Counted from the first letter of the stretch, positions 7,318-15,452 are shown. The stretch: 37,271 nt of DNA from Candidatus Terrybacteria bacterium RIFCSPHIGHO2_01_FULL_48_17 (GCA_001822835.1 MHSS01000001.1:1-37271), one strand, 5' to 3'. Notes: generated by a model from the letters alone, not told the origin. Numbers and translations are program-made.

Positions 7318-7455
7318 TTTCGAAATTCGAAGCACGAAATCCGAAATCCGAAACAAATTCCAATAACCAAATTCCAAATGTTTAAACACGTTTTAGATTT
7401 TGGACATTTGAATTTCTGATTTGTTTTGAATTTCGATATTCGAATTTCGGATTTC
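7318..7455. repeat. Long imperfect hairpin built of 7-nt-period sequence, between mreB and mreC
   Basis: The left arm (7318-7380) reads in heptads such as cgaaatc cgaaatc cgaaaca aattcca. The right arm (about 7400-7455) is an imperfect reverse complement (for example cgaattcgaa-type and aacaaat blocks match), with a loop around ttaaacacgtttta. The tract fills nearly the whole mreB-mreC gap and is A+T-rich. Related tracts occur at 13396-13440, 25281-25317 and inside tsaD and valS. Confidence 0.8.
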
Positions 7456-7457
7456 CG

Positions 7458-8513
7458 CTATGTGATGGTAATAGGAGCAGAGTCAGCCGAAACCAACACC
7501 TCTTCAAGCGTTTTAAGATCTTCGAGCACAAAACCGCACCCGCGCACTACAGCCGTCATAGGGTCGTCCGCAATGAGTGTTGGCATACGGGTTTCGTTGG
7601 AGATGAGCCGATCTATGCCCCTCAAAAGTGCACCCCCGCCCGTAAGCAAGATGCCATGTGACATAATATCTGCGACTAACTCGGGCGGCGTTTCTTCAAT
7701 CACCTCGCGAACCGCATGGACAATTGAGGCAAGCGATCGTGCCATTGCCTGGCGAAGTTGTGTATCGTTTACTACGATCTCACGCGGAAGGCCTGTCACG
7801 ATATCCCGACCCCGCATTGCAACTTCCAGGGCTTTGGCGTTTCCACGAGAAACCGCGGAACCGGCAGCCATCTTTATCTCCTCGGCAGTACGTTCCCCCA
7901 GCAATACCCGTAGTTCTTCTTGGGCAAAATGCCGGATGTCTTCGGTTAATCGATCTCCAGCGATTTTAATTGAGCGCACCGCAACAATTCCACCCAGGGA
8001 AATTACGGCAACTTCGGTTGTGCCGCCCCCGATATCAACAATCATGGATCCTTGTGCGTCCTGGACCGGAAGACGCGTCCCGATAGCCGCTGCCATTGGC
8101 TCCTCTATAAGAAAGGCCTCACGAGCCCCGGCATTGCGCGCTGCATCCTCAACTGCCCGCTTTTCAACTTCGGTAACGCCCGCCGGAACCCCCACAACCA
8201 CCCGTGGCGAACGCAAAGGACGTTTTCCTCCCATGGTCCCAAAAAAATGACGGAGCATTTGTTCCGTAATCTCAAAATCCGAAACCACGCCTTGGGTTAA
8301 TGGTTTTGTCGCAACAATATGGGCAGGGGTTCTACCAATCATGCGTTCTGCCTGTTTACCGATGGCAAGCACCTTGCCGGTTTTTTTGTTGACGGCAACA
8401 ATAGAGGGCTCGTTTACCACAATGCCCCGACCCTTCACATAAACAAGCGTATTGGCTGTGCCTAAATCAATGCCGATGTCGGTAGTGAGGAAACGAAGAA
8501 AAGTAGAAAACAT
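7458..8513 (-). CDS. mreB: Rod-shape determining actin homologue MreB
   Basis: The 351-residue product is an actin-fold ATPase that forms membrane-bound filaments guiding wall synthesis. Visible motifs are phosphate-1 IGIDLGTANTLVYV near residue 14, phosphate-2 MIVDIGGGTTEVAVISLGG near 160, and the adenosine-site ILLTGGGALLRGID near 290. The N-terminus (MFSTFLRFLTTD) is a short amphipathic stretch that could attach to the membrane. Full length. First gene of the shape cluster; a 142-bp repeat hairpin separates it from mreC. No convincing Shine-Dalgarno or promoter was found upstream of the ATG. Confidence 0.97.
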   Translation of the reverse strand: MFSTFLRFLTTDIGIDLGTANTLVYVKGRGIVVNEPSIVAVNKKTGKVLAIGKQAERMIGRTPAHIVATKPLTQGVVSDFEITEQMLRHFFGTMGGKRPLRSPRVVVGVPAGVTEVEKRAVEDAARNAGAREAFLIEEPMAAAIGTRLPVQDAQGSMIVDIGGGTTEVAVISLGGIVAVRSIKIAGDRLTEDIRHFAQEELRVLLGERTAEEIKMAAGSAVSRGNAKALEVAMRGRDIVTGLPREIVVNDTQLRQAMARSLASIVHAVREVIEETPPELVADIMSHGILLTGGGALLRGIDRLISNETRMPTLIADDPMTAVVRGCGFVLEDLKTLEEVLVSADSAPITIT

Positions 8514-8581
8514 AATTATAAAAATCCAAAGCTCAAAATCTAACTATCAAAACAAACCTAAATGTAATGGCATACCAACCA

Positions 8582-8610
8582 TTGACGCATGCTATATACC
8601 GTGATACTTT
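8582..8610 (+). promoter_or_regulatory. Sigma70-type promoter for the 8643 gene
   Basis: TTGACG, 17-nt spacer, TACTTT. It overlaps the first ATG of the listed ORF (8589), which supports the downstream GTG start. Confidence 0.65.
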
Positions 8611-8642
8611 TGAGCAAGAACACAAAGTTCTTCGGAGGGAAA

Positions 8643-8894
8643 GTGATAGCTTTATTAGTAACAATTATCGTCGGGGTACTGTTCCTTGTAATAACTTGGA
8701 CACCAATAGGGATAATCAGTTCACAAATAATGGTACGAGTGAGCGATGGCAATCCAGAGGACGAAAGGTCGCTGTGGTGGACGGGATGGTTCGGCGCCAT
8801 TTTAATCCTTGTTGCAATCATAATCGCTGCGCTAATTCTGCCTTTCGTAATCCCTTACTGTGTGTTCCGTCAAATCAGCAAAAACCTACCTTGA
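8643..8894 (+). CDS. Small two-helix membrane protein
   Basis: The likely start is GTG at 8643, with GGAGG 4 nt upstream; the ORF-track start at 8589 falls inside the promoter. The 83-residue product begins with a hydrophobic helix (IALLVTIIVGVLFLVITW), has a short acidic loop (SDGNPEDERSLWW) and a second helix (FGAILILVAIIIAALILPFV), then a short basic tail. No family is recognised. It is a single-gene unit with promoter and terminator, divergent from mreB. Confidence 0.7.
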   Translation: MIALLVTIIVGVLFLVITWTPIGIISSQIMVRVSDGNPEDERSLWWTGWFGAILILVAIIIAALILPFVIPYCVFRQISKNLP

Positions 8895-8902
8895 TGTTGT
8901 GA

Positions 8903-8929
8903 GGTGGCCGCACGGCCGCCTTTTCTCTT
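8903..8929 (+). terminator. Intrinsic terminator
   Basis: ggtggccg-ca-cggccgcc (one G-T pair, practical loop of about 6 nt) followed by ttttctctt, 8 nt after the stop at 8894. Confidence 0.75.
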
Positions 8930-8982
8930 AAGGGCGATCCGAATCTACGAATAACCTCCGAATGCTCCAAATGTTCATCCGA

Positions 8983-9003
8983 ACCCTTCGACGCGCTCAG
9001 GGT
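8983..9003. repeat. CCTTC-N-TCAGG palindromic repeat, third copy
   Basis: acccttcgacgcgctcagggt, followed by ggtgagcgaagccgaacc. Same motif as 396-448. Confidence 0.65.
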
Positions 9004-9053
9004 GGTGAGCGAAGCCGAACCATGACCCGAATAAACTGTATAACTTATTTCGT

Positions 9054-9080
9054 GCCGCCGCAGGCGGCTTCCTTTTTTTC
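9054..9080 (+). terminator. Terminator-like hairpin with no assigned gene
   Basis: gccgcc-gca-ggcggc followed by ttcctttttttc on the plus strand. The preceding gene already has a terminator at 8903, so this is either a back-up or the end of a short unannotated RNA from 8930-9050. Confidence 0.6.
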
Positions 9081-9187
9081 CTCTCACTCTCTCTCAGCAA
9101 AAACCTGGATATAAACCACAAAAAAGAGGGGGGTGCGCTGCGAAAAGCAACATAGCACGAGGAATGTGTTGAGAAAAGCTTCGCGGA

Positions 9188-9253
9188 GGCGTTGCGGGCA
9201 TGGTCCCCGTTTCAATAAATAAATGGCTGAATCGTATACGGGGGAGCAACGCC
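9188..9253. other. Large imperfect stem-loop
   Basis: ggcgttgc (9188-9195) pairs with gcaacgcc (9246-9253), and inside it tccccgt (9204-9210) pairs with acggggg (9238-9244), leaving an A+T-rich loop. Possible structured RNA or mobile-element remnant. Confidence 0.45.
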
Positions 9254-9319
9254 GAGCGAGAGTGCGCACGCCTCGCTGGGGCGTGCGACACGTCTTTTCG
9301 AAACGCATCCCGAGTGCTT

Positions 9320-10561
9320 TTATTTTTTCAATCGTTTTACCAACTCCTCAATCGTCATCAATTCCGCTTTGTCTTCGCTTCTTTTCTTCACTTCAACTTT
9401 CCCCTGCGCCACGGTCTTTGCGCTCACTACCACCCGCCACGGAATCCCCACCAAATCCGCCTCCATAAATTTTTCTCCGGCGGATTTTTCTCGGTCATCG
9501 TACAATACCTCAAGCCCTGCTTCTTGTAAAGCGGCATATATTTTTTGCGCTTCTTTTTTAACAACCTCGCCATCTCCTAATTGCACAATATGCACCAAAA
9601 AAGGCGCAACGGATTCCGGCCACATGATGCCGCGCTCATCATGAAATACTTCTACAATCGTTGCCATAAGCCGGCTTATCCCAATGCCGTACGATGCAAG
9701 GAAAATAGGAAGGTTTTCGCCTTGCGGCCCCATGACGTAACCGTTCATGTCTTTCGCGTACTTGTCGTAGAAACGAAAAATATTACCAACTTCGGAAGAA
9801 ATATGGCGCACGATCGTAGCGCTACATTGCGGACACTTTTTGATGCCTTTTTCTAAAAGTTCAGCATTTTTGGCAAAATCGCAATTCTTACACAATGCAA
9901 TTTCATCTTCCCCACCCTCGGCCACCACTTGAAACTCATGAGAAGGATTTTTTGTAAAAATACCTCCCGGAGCTTCCACGCGCACCGCTTTCAGGCCACA
10001 CCGCTTAAAAATGCGATCGTATGCCTGCGAAACTTCTTCGTAGTATTCCTCCAAATCCTCGCGGGTCGCATGAAAACTATAAAGATCCTTCATGAGAAAC
10101 TCCCGCCCGCGCATAAGACCTGATTTTGGCCGCGGCTCATCCCGGAATTTTGTTTGAAATTGGTATAGCTTGAGCGGAAGATCCCGAAACGACTGGATAT
10201 TTCTGCGCACAATATCAAAAACAACCTCCTCGTGTGTCATCGCAAGACCAATCGGATGGTCAGCTCGGTCTTTGAACTGAAACATCTCGGGGGGAAGGGT
10301 TTTCCATCGGCCGGTCTCTTCCCAAATTTTGGGCTGCTGCAACGATGGCATCGCAAGCTCAACAGCACCGGTTTTCTGCAATTCATCGCGCACAATTCCT
10401 TCGATATTGCGCACAACCCCTAGACCGGCAGGAAAAATAGAAAATACGCCGGCCATGAGCTTATCAGCAAAACCGGCCCTCAATAAAAGCTGTGCATTCG
10501 CAAATGTTTCGTCCTTGGGTGGCTCACGCCTGATAGGAAGAAAAAGGTGGGATTGTCGCAT
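9320..10561 (-). CDS. proS: Prolyl-tRNA synthetase, short form without editing domain
   Basis: The 413-residue class II synthetase charges tRNA-Pro. Motif 2 (FRDEPRPKSGLMRGREFLMK, about 138-157), the TxE loop (AMTHEEVVFD) and motif 3 (YGIGISRLMATIVEVFHDER) are present, followed by an anticodon-binding domain from about 315. The bacterial editing insertion of about 180 residues between motifs 2 and 3 is missing; a small segment with a CKNC...CPQC cysteine quartet, possibly zinc-binding, sits there instead. Without the insertion, mischarged Ala-tRNA-Pro would not be cleared in cis. It follows the protease gene at 3 nt spacing and is the last gene of the frr run. Confidence 0.95.
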   Translation of the reverse strand: MRQSHLFLPIRREPPKDETFANAQLLLRAGFADKLMAGVFSIFPAGLGVVRNIEGIVRDELQKTGAVELAMPSLQQPKIWEETGRWKTLPPEMFQFKDRADHPIGLAMTHEEVVFDIVRRNIQSFRDLPLKLYQFQTKFRDEPRPKSGLMRGREFLMKDLYSFHATREDLEEYYEEVSQAYDRIFKRCGLKAVRVEAPGGIFTKNPSHEFQVVAEGGEDEIALCKNCDFAKNAELLEKGIKKCPQCSATIVRHISSEVGNIFRFYDKYAKDMNGYVMGPQGENLPIFLASYGIGISRLMATIVEVFHDERGIMWPESVAPFLVHIVQLGDGEVVKKEAQKIYAALQEAGLEVLYDDREKSAGEKFMEADLVGIPWRVVVSAKTVAQGKVEVKKRSEDKAELMTIEELVKRLKK

Positions 10562-10564
10562 ATC

Positions 10565-11665
10565 TTAAAAAAATCGCGGCAGCACAAAATTCTGTACATC
10601 TTGATAAGCAATAAATCCGCCAAGCAAAAGCAAAACCGCAAGCCCCGTGCCATAGACCACCTCTAAAATCCGCTGTGGAATTTTTATACCGCTTGCATGC
10701 TCAAAAATAAGCTGTACTGCCCGACTTCCATCAAGTGCGGGAAATGGAATTGCGTTAATCAGTGCAAGCGATAGAGAAATTAATGCCGTTAATATGAGCA
10801 AGGTTATCGCCCCTGCCTGCACGGCATCAATAGAAAGTACTGCAATGCCTACGGGACCGGCAACATCACGAGGAATATCGCCGGAAATCGCTTCCTGAAA
10901 CGCCTGCACTAACGCTTGTGTGGCAAAAATTGACATGCGTGCCGTAAAAAAGGTTCCGTGCCAAAACGCTTCATACCATGGCACGGTGATATAGCGTTGC
11001 CCCGAAAACACAATCCCCAAAGCGCCTTCGTTCTCCGGCGGCTCGGAACGTGGAGTTGTAATTGCCTCAAAACGCTCACCGGTTTTTGCGCGCATAAGAG
11101 TAATGATAATTTCCTCGTCCAGATGCCCCAGAACAAATTCCTGCACCTGTCCAATATTTTTCGGTACCACAATTTCGTCACCCTGTTGAAGTCGTACAAT
11201 TTCATCCTCTGCTTCAATGCCTGCGGTTTGTGCGGGTGACGAAGGGACAACCTGGGAAATAGTAACATGTCCGAAGTCGCTTCCCACGATATCAAGAAGC
11301 GTCTGTGGCATACCAATAGCAAAAAGAACGCTAAAAATAACTGCCGCCAAGATCCAATTTCCAGAGATTCCCGCAACGACCACGACCAGTTTTTCCATAA
11401 GATCTTTTCCGGCGAAACTGTCGCGATGCTGCGATTCCCCGCCCTCTTCGCCAAATAGCTTCACATATGCCCCAAAAGGAATAAGATTGAATGCCCAGGG
11501 CGTTCCTCGAAAGATGCCCGTTTTTAAGCGCGGCCCAAAGCCAAAACCCACCTCCTCCACTCGTATTCTAAAAAGCCGGGCGGCGATAAAATGCCCGCCC
11601 TCATGAATCACGAGGAGTACAGAAAACATTACAAAAAATGCGAAAAGGCCCAAAAGGACAAACAT
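10565..11665 (-). CDS. rseP: RseP-type site-2 (M50) membrane metalloprotease
   Basis: The intramembrane zinc protease would cut transmembrane anchors such as anti-sigma factors or signal peptides. HEGGH (His21, Glu22, His25) is the zinc-binding motif in the first helix; the third ligand lies in NAIPFPALDGSRAV near residue 315. A PDZ domain sits between (about 115-200: VPSSPAQTAGIEAEDEIV). Four membrane segments are visible. The ORF opens at a TTG (11683); I prefer ATG at 11665 because it places HEGGH about 20 residues from the start as in the family. No Shine-Dalgarno is seen, and it starts 23 nt after the frr stop, so it is probably coupled. Confidence 0.93.
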   Translation of the reverse strand: MFVLLGLFAFFVMFSVLLVIHEGGHFIAARLFRIRVEEVGFGFGPRLKTGIFRGTPWAFNLIPFGAYVKLFGEEGGESQHRDSFAGKDLMEKLVVVVAGISGNWILAAVIFSVLFAIGMPQTLLDIVGSDFGHVTISQVVPSSPAQTAGIEAEDEIVRLQQGDEIVVPKNIGQVQEFVLGHLDEEIIITLMRAKTGERFEAITTPRSEPPENEGALGIVFSGQRYITVPWYEAFWHGTFFTARMSIFATQALVQAFQEAISGDIPRDVAGPVGIAVLSIDAVQAGAITLLILTALISLSLALINAIPFPALDGSRAVQLIFEHASGIKIPQRILEVVYGTGLAVLLLLGGFIAYQDVQNFVLPRFF

Positions 11666-11688
11666 AGATAGTTGATAAAACAATGGGG

Positions 11689-12249
11689 TTACGAGGTGCC
11701 TAAAATTTCCTTTTGTTTCTGCTCGCCGGAAGCATCCATTTCTTTTTGTGCGTTTTGTACAATCCGGTCAAGCTCTTGCTTATGTTTAAAAAATAAATCT
11801 TCGGAAATGGTCTTTTGTTTAAAGGCATCCCGCAAAACGGAAGACGACTCATCGCGCGCGCGCCGCAAGACAATACGCGCCTCTTCAACGCGTTCCCCCA
11901 CTTCCCGTGCCAACAGTTTCCTTCGTTCTTCAGAGAGCGGCGGAAGCGTTATGCGAATATCTGTTCCCGCAACGACGGGCATAACGCCCAAATCCGCACC
12001 CTCAAGCGCTTTTGCGATGGCCTCTATGCTGGAACGATCCCACGGCGTAATAAGAATGTTGCGAGAATCTGGAGTTGCAATAGAAGCAAGTTGTTTTACC
12101 ACAAGCCTACTTCCCCCGTATTCCACAAAAACATTTTCGACTAAAGATGGCGAAGAACGATCTGTTCTGATGAGAGCCAAGCGCTCGCGCAAACGCTCTA
12201 TGGTACGCGAAGCTGCCTCTTTTAATTGAGCTATAAAATCATCTGGCAT
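11689..12249 (-). CDS. frr: Ribosome recycling factor
   Basis: The 186-residue protein with EF-G splits the post-termination ribosome. The family pattern is clear: RTDRSSPSLVENVFVEYGG near 29-47, ITPWDRSSIEAIAKAL near 68-83, GTDIRITLPPLSEERRKLL near 95-113, and a charged C-terminal helix. Length is normal. ATG at 12249 has AGGGGGAA 3 nt upstream. It sits between the beta-propeller protein gene and rseP. Confidence 0.97.
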   Translation of the reverse strand: MPDDFIAQLKEAASRTIERLRERLALIRTDRSSPSLVENVFVEYGGSRLVVKQLASIATPDSRNILITPWDRSSIEAIAKALEGADLGVMPVVAGTDIRITLPPLSEERRKLLAREVGERVEEARIVLRRARDESSSVLRDAFKQKTISEDLFFKHKQELDRIVQNAQKEMDASGEQKQKEILGTS

Positions 12250-12258
12250 AGATTCCCC

Positions 12259-13389
12259 CTAAAACAGACGAAACGCGCCGCCGCTCTTTTTGGGTGGCGT
12301 GGCAAGAACCAAAATAAGCACCGAGGGATTGTCGCGGCTTACACGGACAAAACGCAAATCTTTTCCCTCTGCAAGACGTGTTACCTCCCACGTTTCCCCA
12401 AAATCTTTTGTCTTATAAAGTCCGTTGCGCGCGCTCACATAGGCCTCTAATGCATTGAGTGGGTTAAAAGAAACGGAAAGAATGGGTAATGACTTTGGAG
12501 GCACAACCAACGCCTCTACAATATTAAATATCCCCGCATTATCCGATACCAAAAGCCCTGCCTCCGTTGCCAACACCACATTGGCCACCGTGCCGGGCAA
12601 AATAGCAAGATCCAACATTGCCGTTCCGCCACGGAAACGAGAAAGGTTTGTGTCACCCAACTCCCCCCACGTTGTGCCGCCGTCCCCCGAAGAAAGAATC
12701 CCCTTGCCCAAAATCGTCATGAAAACAATATTGGGATCTTGAGGAGAAAAGACGATCCGATCAATTGTTCCTTGAAATGATCCGAGCGTAGTCCAGGTTG
12801 TGCCACGATCGCTGCTTACCACAGAAAAACCGTCGCTCATTCCCGCCAATACACGAGATCGTTGCGCAGGATCCACGCTTAGTGAGGATATCGAAACATC
12901 TGTTTGGGCCGTGCTAAATACTTCAAGGAAGGTTTTACCAAGATCGTCGGAACGAAAAATACGGCCGCGTCCATCAACCACGTTTGCCACATACAGTACG
13001 CTGGAACCTGTTTCGCGCGCAAAGGCCGTTGCACCGCTTACGGCTTCGTTATTTGCGTTGCGTAAAAAATCCCATGTGGCAGCGTTGTCTTCCGAAACAA
13101 AAATTGCAGCATTTGTTACCAACCACCACCGCGCAGCAACATCCGGATCTTCAAAAAGCGAAACCAAAGATGCCGAAGCTAACACCTCTTTGGCTTCAGG
13201 AGAAATAGATGCTGTAGTAAATGTTTTTCCTGAATCTTGAGAAATCTGTATTCGTTCCGATGACGTAGGACCTGCCTGCCCATCCCCAGTTTGGGTTTCT
13301 TTTCCAAAGGAAGATAAAAAGAGCGTCAATAAGCCCACGGCAATGGCGATAAACAACGCGATAAAGATGATGGTAACGGCAAGGCGCAT
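12259..13389 (-). CDS. Membrane-anchored BNR / sortilin-like beta-propeller protein
   Basis: The 376-residue product has an N-terminal anchor (about 2-27) and then repeated Asp-box motifs of the S-x-D-x-G-x-T-W type: SQDSGKTFT, SEDNAATWD, SDDLGKTF, SSDRGTTW, SSGDGGTTWGE, TKDFGETWE. Such repeats form six- or seven-bladed propellers as in sialidases, photosystem assembly factors and VPS10 proteins. No sialidase catalytic residues can be assigned, so a binding role outside the membrane is more likely. ATG at 13389 is chosen because the longer ORF reads through the heptamer tract (NLGFSVSNFF). No ribosome binding site is visible. The gene lies between holB and frr. Confidence 0.85.
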   Translation of the reverse strand: MRLAVTIIFIALFIAIAVGLLTLFLSSFGKETQTGDGQAGPTSSERIQISQDSGKTFTTASISPEAKEVLASASLVSLFEDPDVAARWWLVTNAAIFVSEDNAATWDFLRNANNEAVSGATAFARETGSSVLYVANVVDGRGRIFRSDDLGKTFLEVFSTAQTDVSISSLSVDPAQRSRVLAGMSDGFSVVSSDRGTTWTTLGSFQGTIDRIVFSPQDPNIVFMTILGKGILSSGDGGTTWGELGDTNLSRFRGGTAMLDLAILPGTVANVVLATEAGLLVSDNAGIFNIVEALVVPPKSLPILSVSFNPLNALEAYVSARNGLYKTKDFGETWEVTRLAEGKDLRFVRVSRDNPSVLILVLATPPKKSGGAFRLF

Positions 13390-13395
13390 AATTTT

Positions 13396-13440
13396 TGTTT
13401 CGCAAAAGAAATTCGAAACGCTAAATCCTAAATTCAAAAC
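13396..13440. repeat. Heptamer-period tract between holB and the propeller gene
   Basis: Plus strand heptads: aaattcg aaacgct aaatcct aaattca aaactcc. Same style as 7318-7455; both are read by ORF extension as similar peptides (GFSVSNF versus GFRASNF). Confidence 0.6.
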
Positions 13441-13454
13441 TCCGCCCGCACCCT

Positions 13455-14324
13455 TTAGGAAACCAAAGATAAGATGGGATCGAAAGGTGCATAAGGGTCA
13501 ACGGCAAGCAGACGGGAAATAAGCCCAAATGTATGGGGTGGAAGCTCCGTAATATCGCGATGGGCCTCCTCAAGCCATAGAATGCGCGACTGTGCCAAAA
13601 GCGTCCGGTTTTTTGTAAAAACCGAAAAAGCTTTAAGCTTTTCAAACGAACTTTCTCCAATCACCTCCGTAAATAAACGAAGGATGGCAATGACATCCTT
13701 TCGCGCAACCGGATCCTTTAAAAGTCGTTTTGCGCGACCAGGACGGCCTCCTGAAAGCTTGCTTAACGCTTGCGCCTCGCCAGATGAAATCTTTAAAGAC
13801 GCTAGCCATTTAACCATATCTGTTTCTGGCACCAAAGAAAATCGAACCGTAAGACAACGCGAACGAACCGTTGCAAGCAACATCCATGGCATGGCAGTTA
13901 CCAAAACAATAACCATCCGAGGGCTTGGCTCTTCCAATGTTTTCAAAAAAGCATTTGTTGCCTCGCCCGTTAACCGGTCTGCCTCGTCAATAACCAATAC
14001 TTTACGCTCCCCCGCCTGGGGACTTAATTGAAGAAAATGCCGCGCAGCGCGCACCTGTTCAACACCAATGTTGCGCCGAAGCCCCTCGCCTTCAGGTACG
14101 ATAAATAGAAAATCGGGATGCACTCCCCTCCATTGAACACACGAAGAACATAAGCCGCATGCGTTTGACGTTTCACACAAAATCCGTTGTGCAAAAGCGT
14201 GGGCTATGGTTTTTTTTCCAATTTCTTCAGGACCCGAAAAAAGATATGCGTGTGCAAGACGATTCCCTTCTACCGTATACCATAAACGCTCCTGCACGTC
14301 TTTATTTCCTACAATTTCGCTCAT
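13455..14324 (-). CDS. holB: DNA polymerase III delta' subunit
   Basis: The 289-residue AAA+ clamp-loader subunit starts GNKDVQERLWYTVEGNRLAH. It has a P-loop SGPEEIGKKT near residue 30, a zinc-binding cysteine cluster (CETSNACGLCSSC, about 50-62), Walker B-like VLVIDEADRL, TLEEP and the SRC motif (VRSRCLTV). With gamma/tau and delta it loads the sliding clamp. The GKKT P-loop looks usable, whereas many delta' proteins have lost it. The start is ATG at 14324; an in-frame GTG is 6 nt upstream. No Shine-Dalgarno is visible. It is first in the run holB-propeller-frr-rseP-proS. Confidence 0.93.
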   Translation of the reverse strand: MSEIVGNKDVQERLWYTVEGNRLAHAYLFSGPEEIGKKTIAHAFAQRILCETSNACGLCSSCVQWRGVHPDFLFIVPEGEGLRRNIGVEQVRAARHFLQLSPQAGERKVLVIDEADRLTGEATNAFLKTLEEPSPRMVIVLVTAMPWMLLATVRSRCLTVRFSLVPETDMVKWLASLKISSGEAQALSKLSGGRPGRAKRLLKDPVARKDVIAILRLFTEVIGESSFEKLKAFSVFTKNRTLLAQSRILWLEEAHRDITELPPHTFGLISRLLAVDPYAPFDPILSLVS

Positions 14325-14392
14325 GCTCACATAGTACAGAACAATACGAACAATGACAATAACGGTATCTCACTGGAATGAAAGGGGCAGGT

Positions 14393-14419
14393 AAAGAAAA
14401 TACCGTCCCAAAGGGACGG
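14393..14419 (-). terminator. Intrinsic terminator of the 14477 gene
   Basis: Minus strand ccgtccc-ttt-gggacgg followed by tattttcttt. Confidence 0.85.
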
Positions 14420-14476
14420 AAGTATAGAGCATTATCTTTTCCTTGATCTTATAAGCCGGAAGGGCCCGGTCTGAGA

Positions 14477-14773
14477 TTAATCCTCTAAGAAATCCCAGAG
14501 CTTTTTATGTTCTGGCATAATCCATCGCATCATCGCGCGAAGATCCATGTTTGCAAATAGTTTCTTCCATTCTTCCGCGGCTTCATCAAGCGTATCACAT
14601 TCGACTTCAATAAAGTCGCCGTTTTGCACCATGCCCACAACGTTGAATTTACCATTGCCAAAATAGATTGCTGCATGAGCAAAGTTATATTTTTCTCTAC
14701 CGGCAAAATAGGCAAAACCGTCTCGAGGAGTAATATCGGCTAAGACCCTCTCTTGTTCTTTGGTAAGCGCCAC
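14477..14773 (-). CDS. Hypothetical small acidic protein
   Basis: 98 residues from a GTG at 14773; a weak AGGCG lies 8 nt upstream. The product is acidic with alternating strand and helix: FAHAAIYFGNGKFNVVGMVQ (strands), then DTLDEAAEEWKKLFANMD (helix) and an aromatic C-terminus. No membrane segment or signal peptide. I do not recognise a family. It is a single-gene unit ended by the hairpin at 14393-14419 and is divergent from the metallopeptidase gene, sharing its upstream region. Confidence 0.7.
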   Translation of the reverse strand: MALTKEQERVLADITPRDGFAYFAGREKYNFAHAAIYFGNGKFNVVGMVQNGDFIEVECDTLDEAAEEWKKLFANMDLRAMMRWIMPEHKKLWDFLED

Positions 14774-14851
14774 GGTTTTTTCGCCTCACTCTTTTAAGTT
14801 ACCTCTTTTAATAAAGCATCCTCTCTATCAAAAAACAAGCCGACAAAAACA

Positions 14852-14880
14852 TTGACAGTATTTAATTAAAAAGTTATAAT
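14852..14880 (+). promoter_or_regulatory. Perfect consensus sigma70 promoter
   Basis: TTGACA, a 17-nt A+T-rich spacer and TATAAT, all matching consensus. It is the best promoter in the window and drives the metallopeptidase gene, whose ATG is 44 nt downstream. Confidence 0.9.
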
Positions 14881-14924
14881 ATAAATCGTAGTTCCTTGCC
14901 TTACTCACAAGAAAGGAGGAAGCG

Positions 14925-15452
14925 ATGGCAAAGATGCTGCGCAGGGATAGGGCGCGGCAATACTTTGCCGACGCCTTTCTCACAAACAAGATCCACCACT
15001 CAGGCTGGAGCCACAAAGCCAAGCGACCCGATCACCTGAACGCCTACTGGAAGCTGATACGGACGGCGACGGATTTTGGTATGCGGATTTTTCTGGCGCC
15101 AAACTTGGGCGAGACCACGGATGCCTTCGACAGACCCTTTACCATTGGCGGGCAATTCTGTCGGGATAATAAGATCAAACTTGTGTCGCGTAGCTTTTCC
15201 ACTCTTGCGCACGAGCTTGCTCACGCCGTAGACCATATCCTTGGCGGCACGAAAACTCGGGCGGAATGCGAACTGGTGGCCGCTGCCGCCGGCTACTTTC
15301 TCACATGCGAGGTGTTTGGCGTTATATCGCCAAGCTTCGACGTCCGCTACGCAAAGCGTCAGGGCGCCACCCCCCAGGATTGGCAGCGCATGGAGGAATA
15401 CGCGTGGTATGTCTTTGAGGAGATGCTCATACCGTTTGGTGGATCAAAATAG
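14925..15452 (+). CDS. Small HELAH zinc metallopeptidase-like protein
   Basis: The 175-residue product starts at ATG 14925, with AGGAGG 5 nt upstream. It has a zincin motif H96-E-L-A-H100 and downstream ECELVAAAAGYFLTCE, where Glu114 or Glu116 fits as third zinc ligand. The spacing and the ELVA-x-x-G/A-x-x-FL pattern recall the C-terminal metalloprotease half of ArdC-type antirestriction proteins and the ImmA/IrrE group. No signal peptide is present, so it should be cytoplasmic. The N-terminal 90 residues are basic and not like the ArdC DNA-binding domain. It stands alone with a consensus promoter and strong terminator. Substrate unknown; an antirestriction or regulator-cleaving role is only a suggestion. 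Confidence 0.8.
   Translation: MAKMLRRDRARQYFADAFLTNKIHHSGWSHKAKRPDHLNAYWKLIRTATDFGMRIFLAPNLGETTDAFDRPFTIGGQFCRDNKIKLVSRSFSTLAHELAHAVDHILGGTKTRAECELVAAAAGYFLTCEVFGVISPSFDVRYAKRQGATPQDWQRMEEYAWYVFEEMLIPFGGSK

Larger units (their letters stand above)
8930..9319. other. Gene-free region with repeats and hairpins
   Basis: No ORF here has a ribosome binding site or protein-like composition. It holds a CCTTC-N-TCAGG palindrome (8983-9003), a terminator-like hairpin (9054-9080), a large imperfect stem-loop (9188-9253) and an 8-bp hairpin (9265-9287: cgcacgcc / ggcgtgcg). The last may mark the end of the proS transcript, although no U-run follows on that strand. Confidence 0.6.

Noticed and set aside
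8514-8581. mreB promoter
   Set aside because: Several TTG and TATAAT-like strings occur in this A+T-rich stretch, but none pair at proper spacing upstream of the ATG.
9084-9308. 74-residue minus-strand ORF in the proS downstream region
   Set aside because: Reads through hairpins, rich in Arg and Cys, no ribosome binding site.
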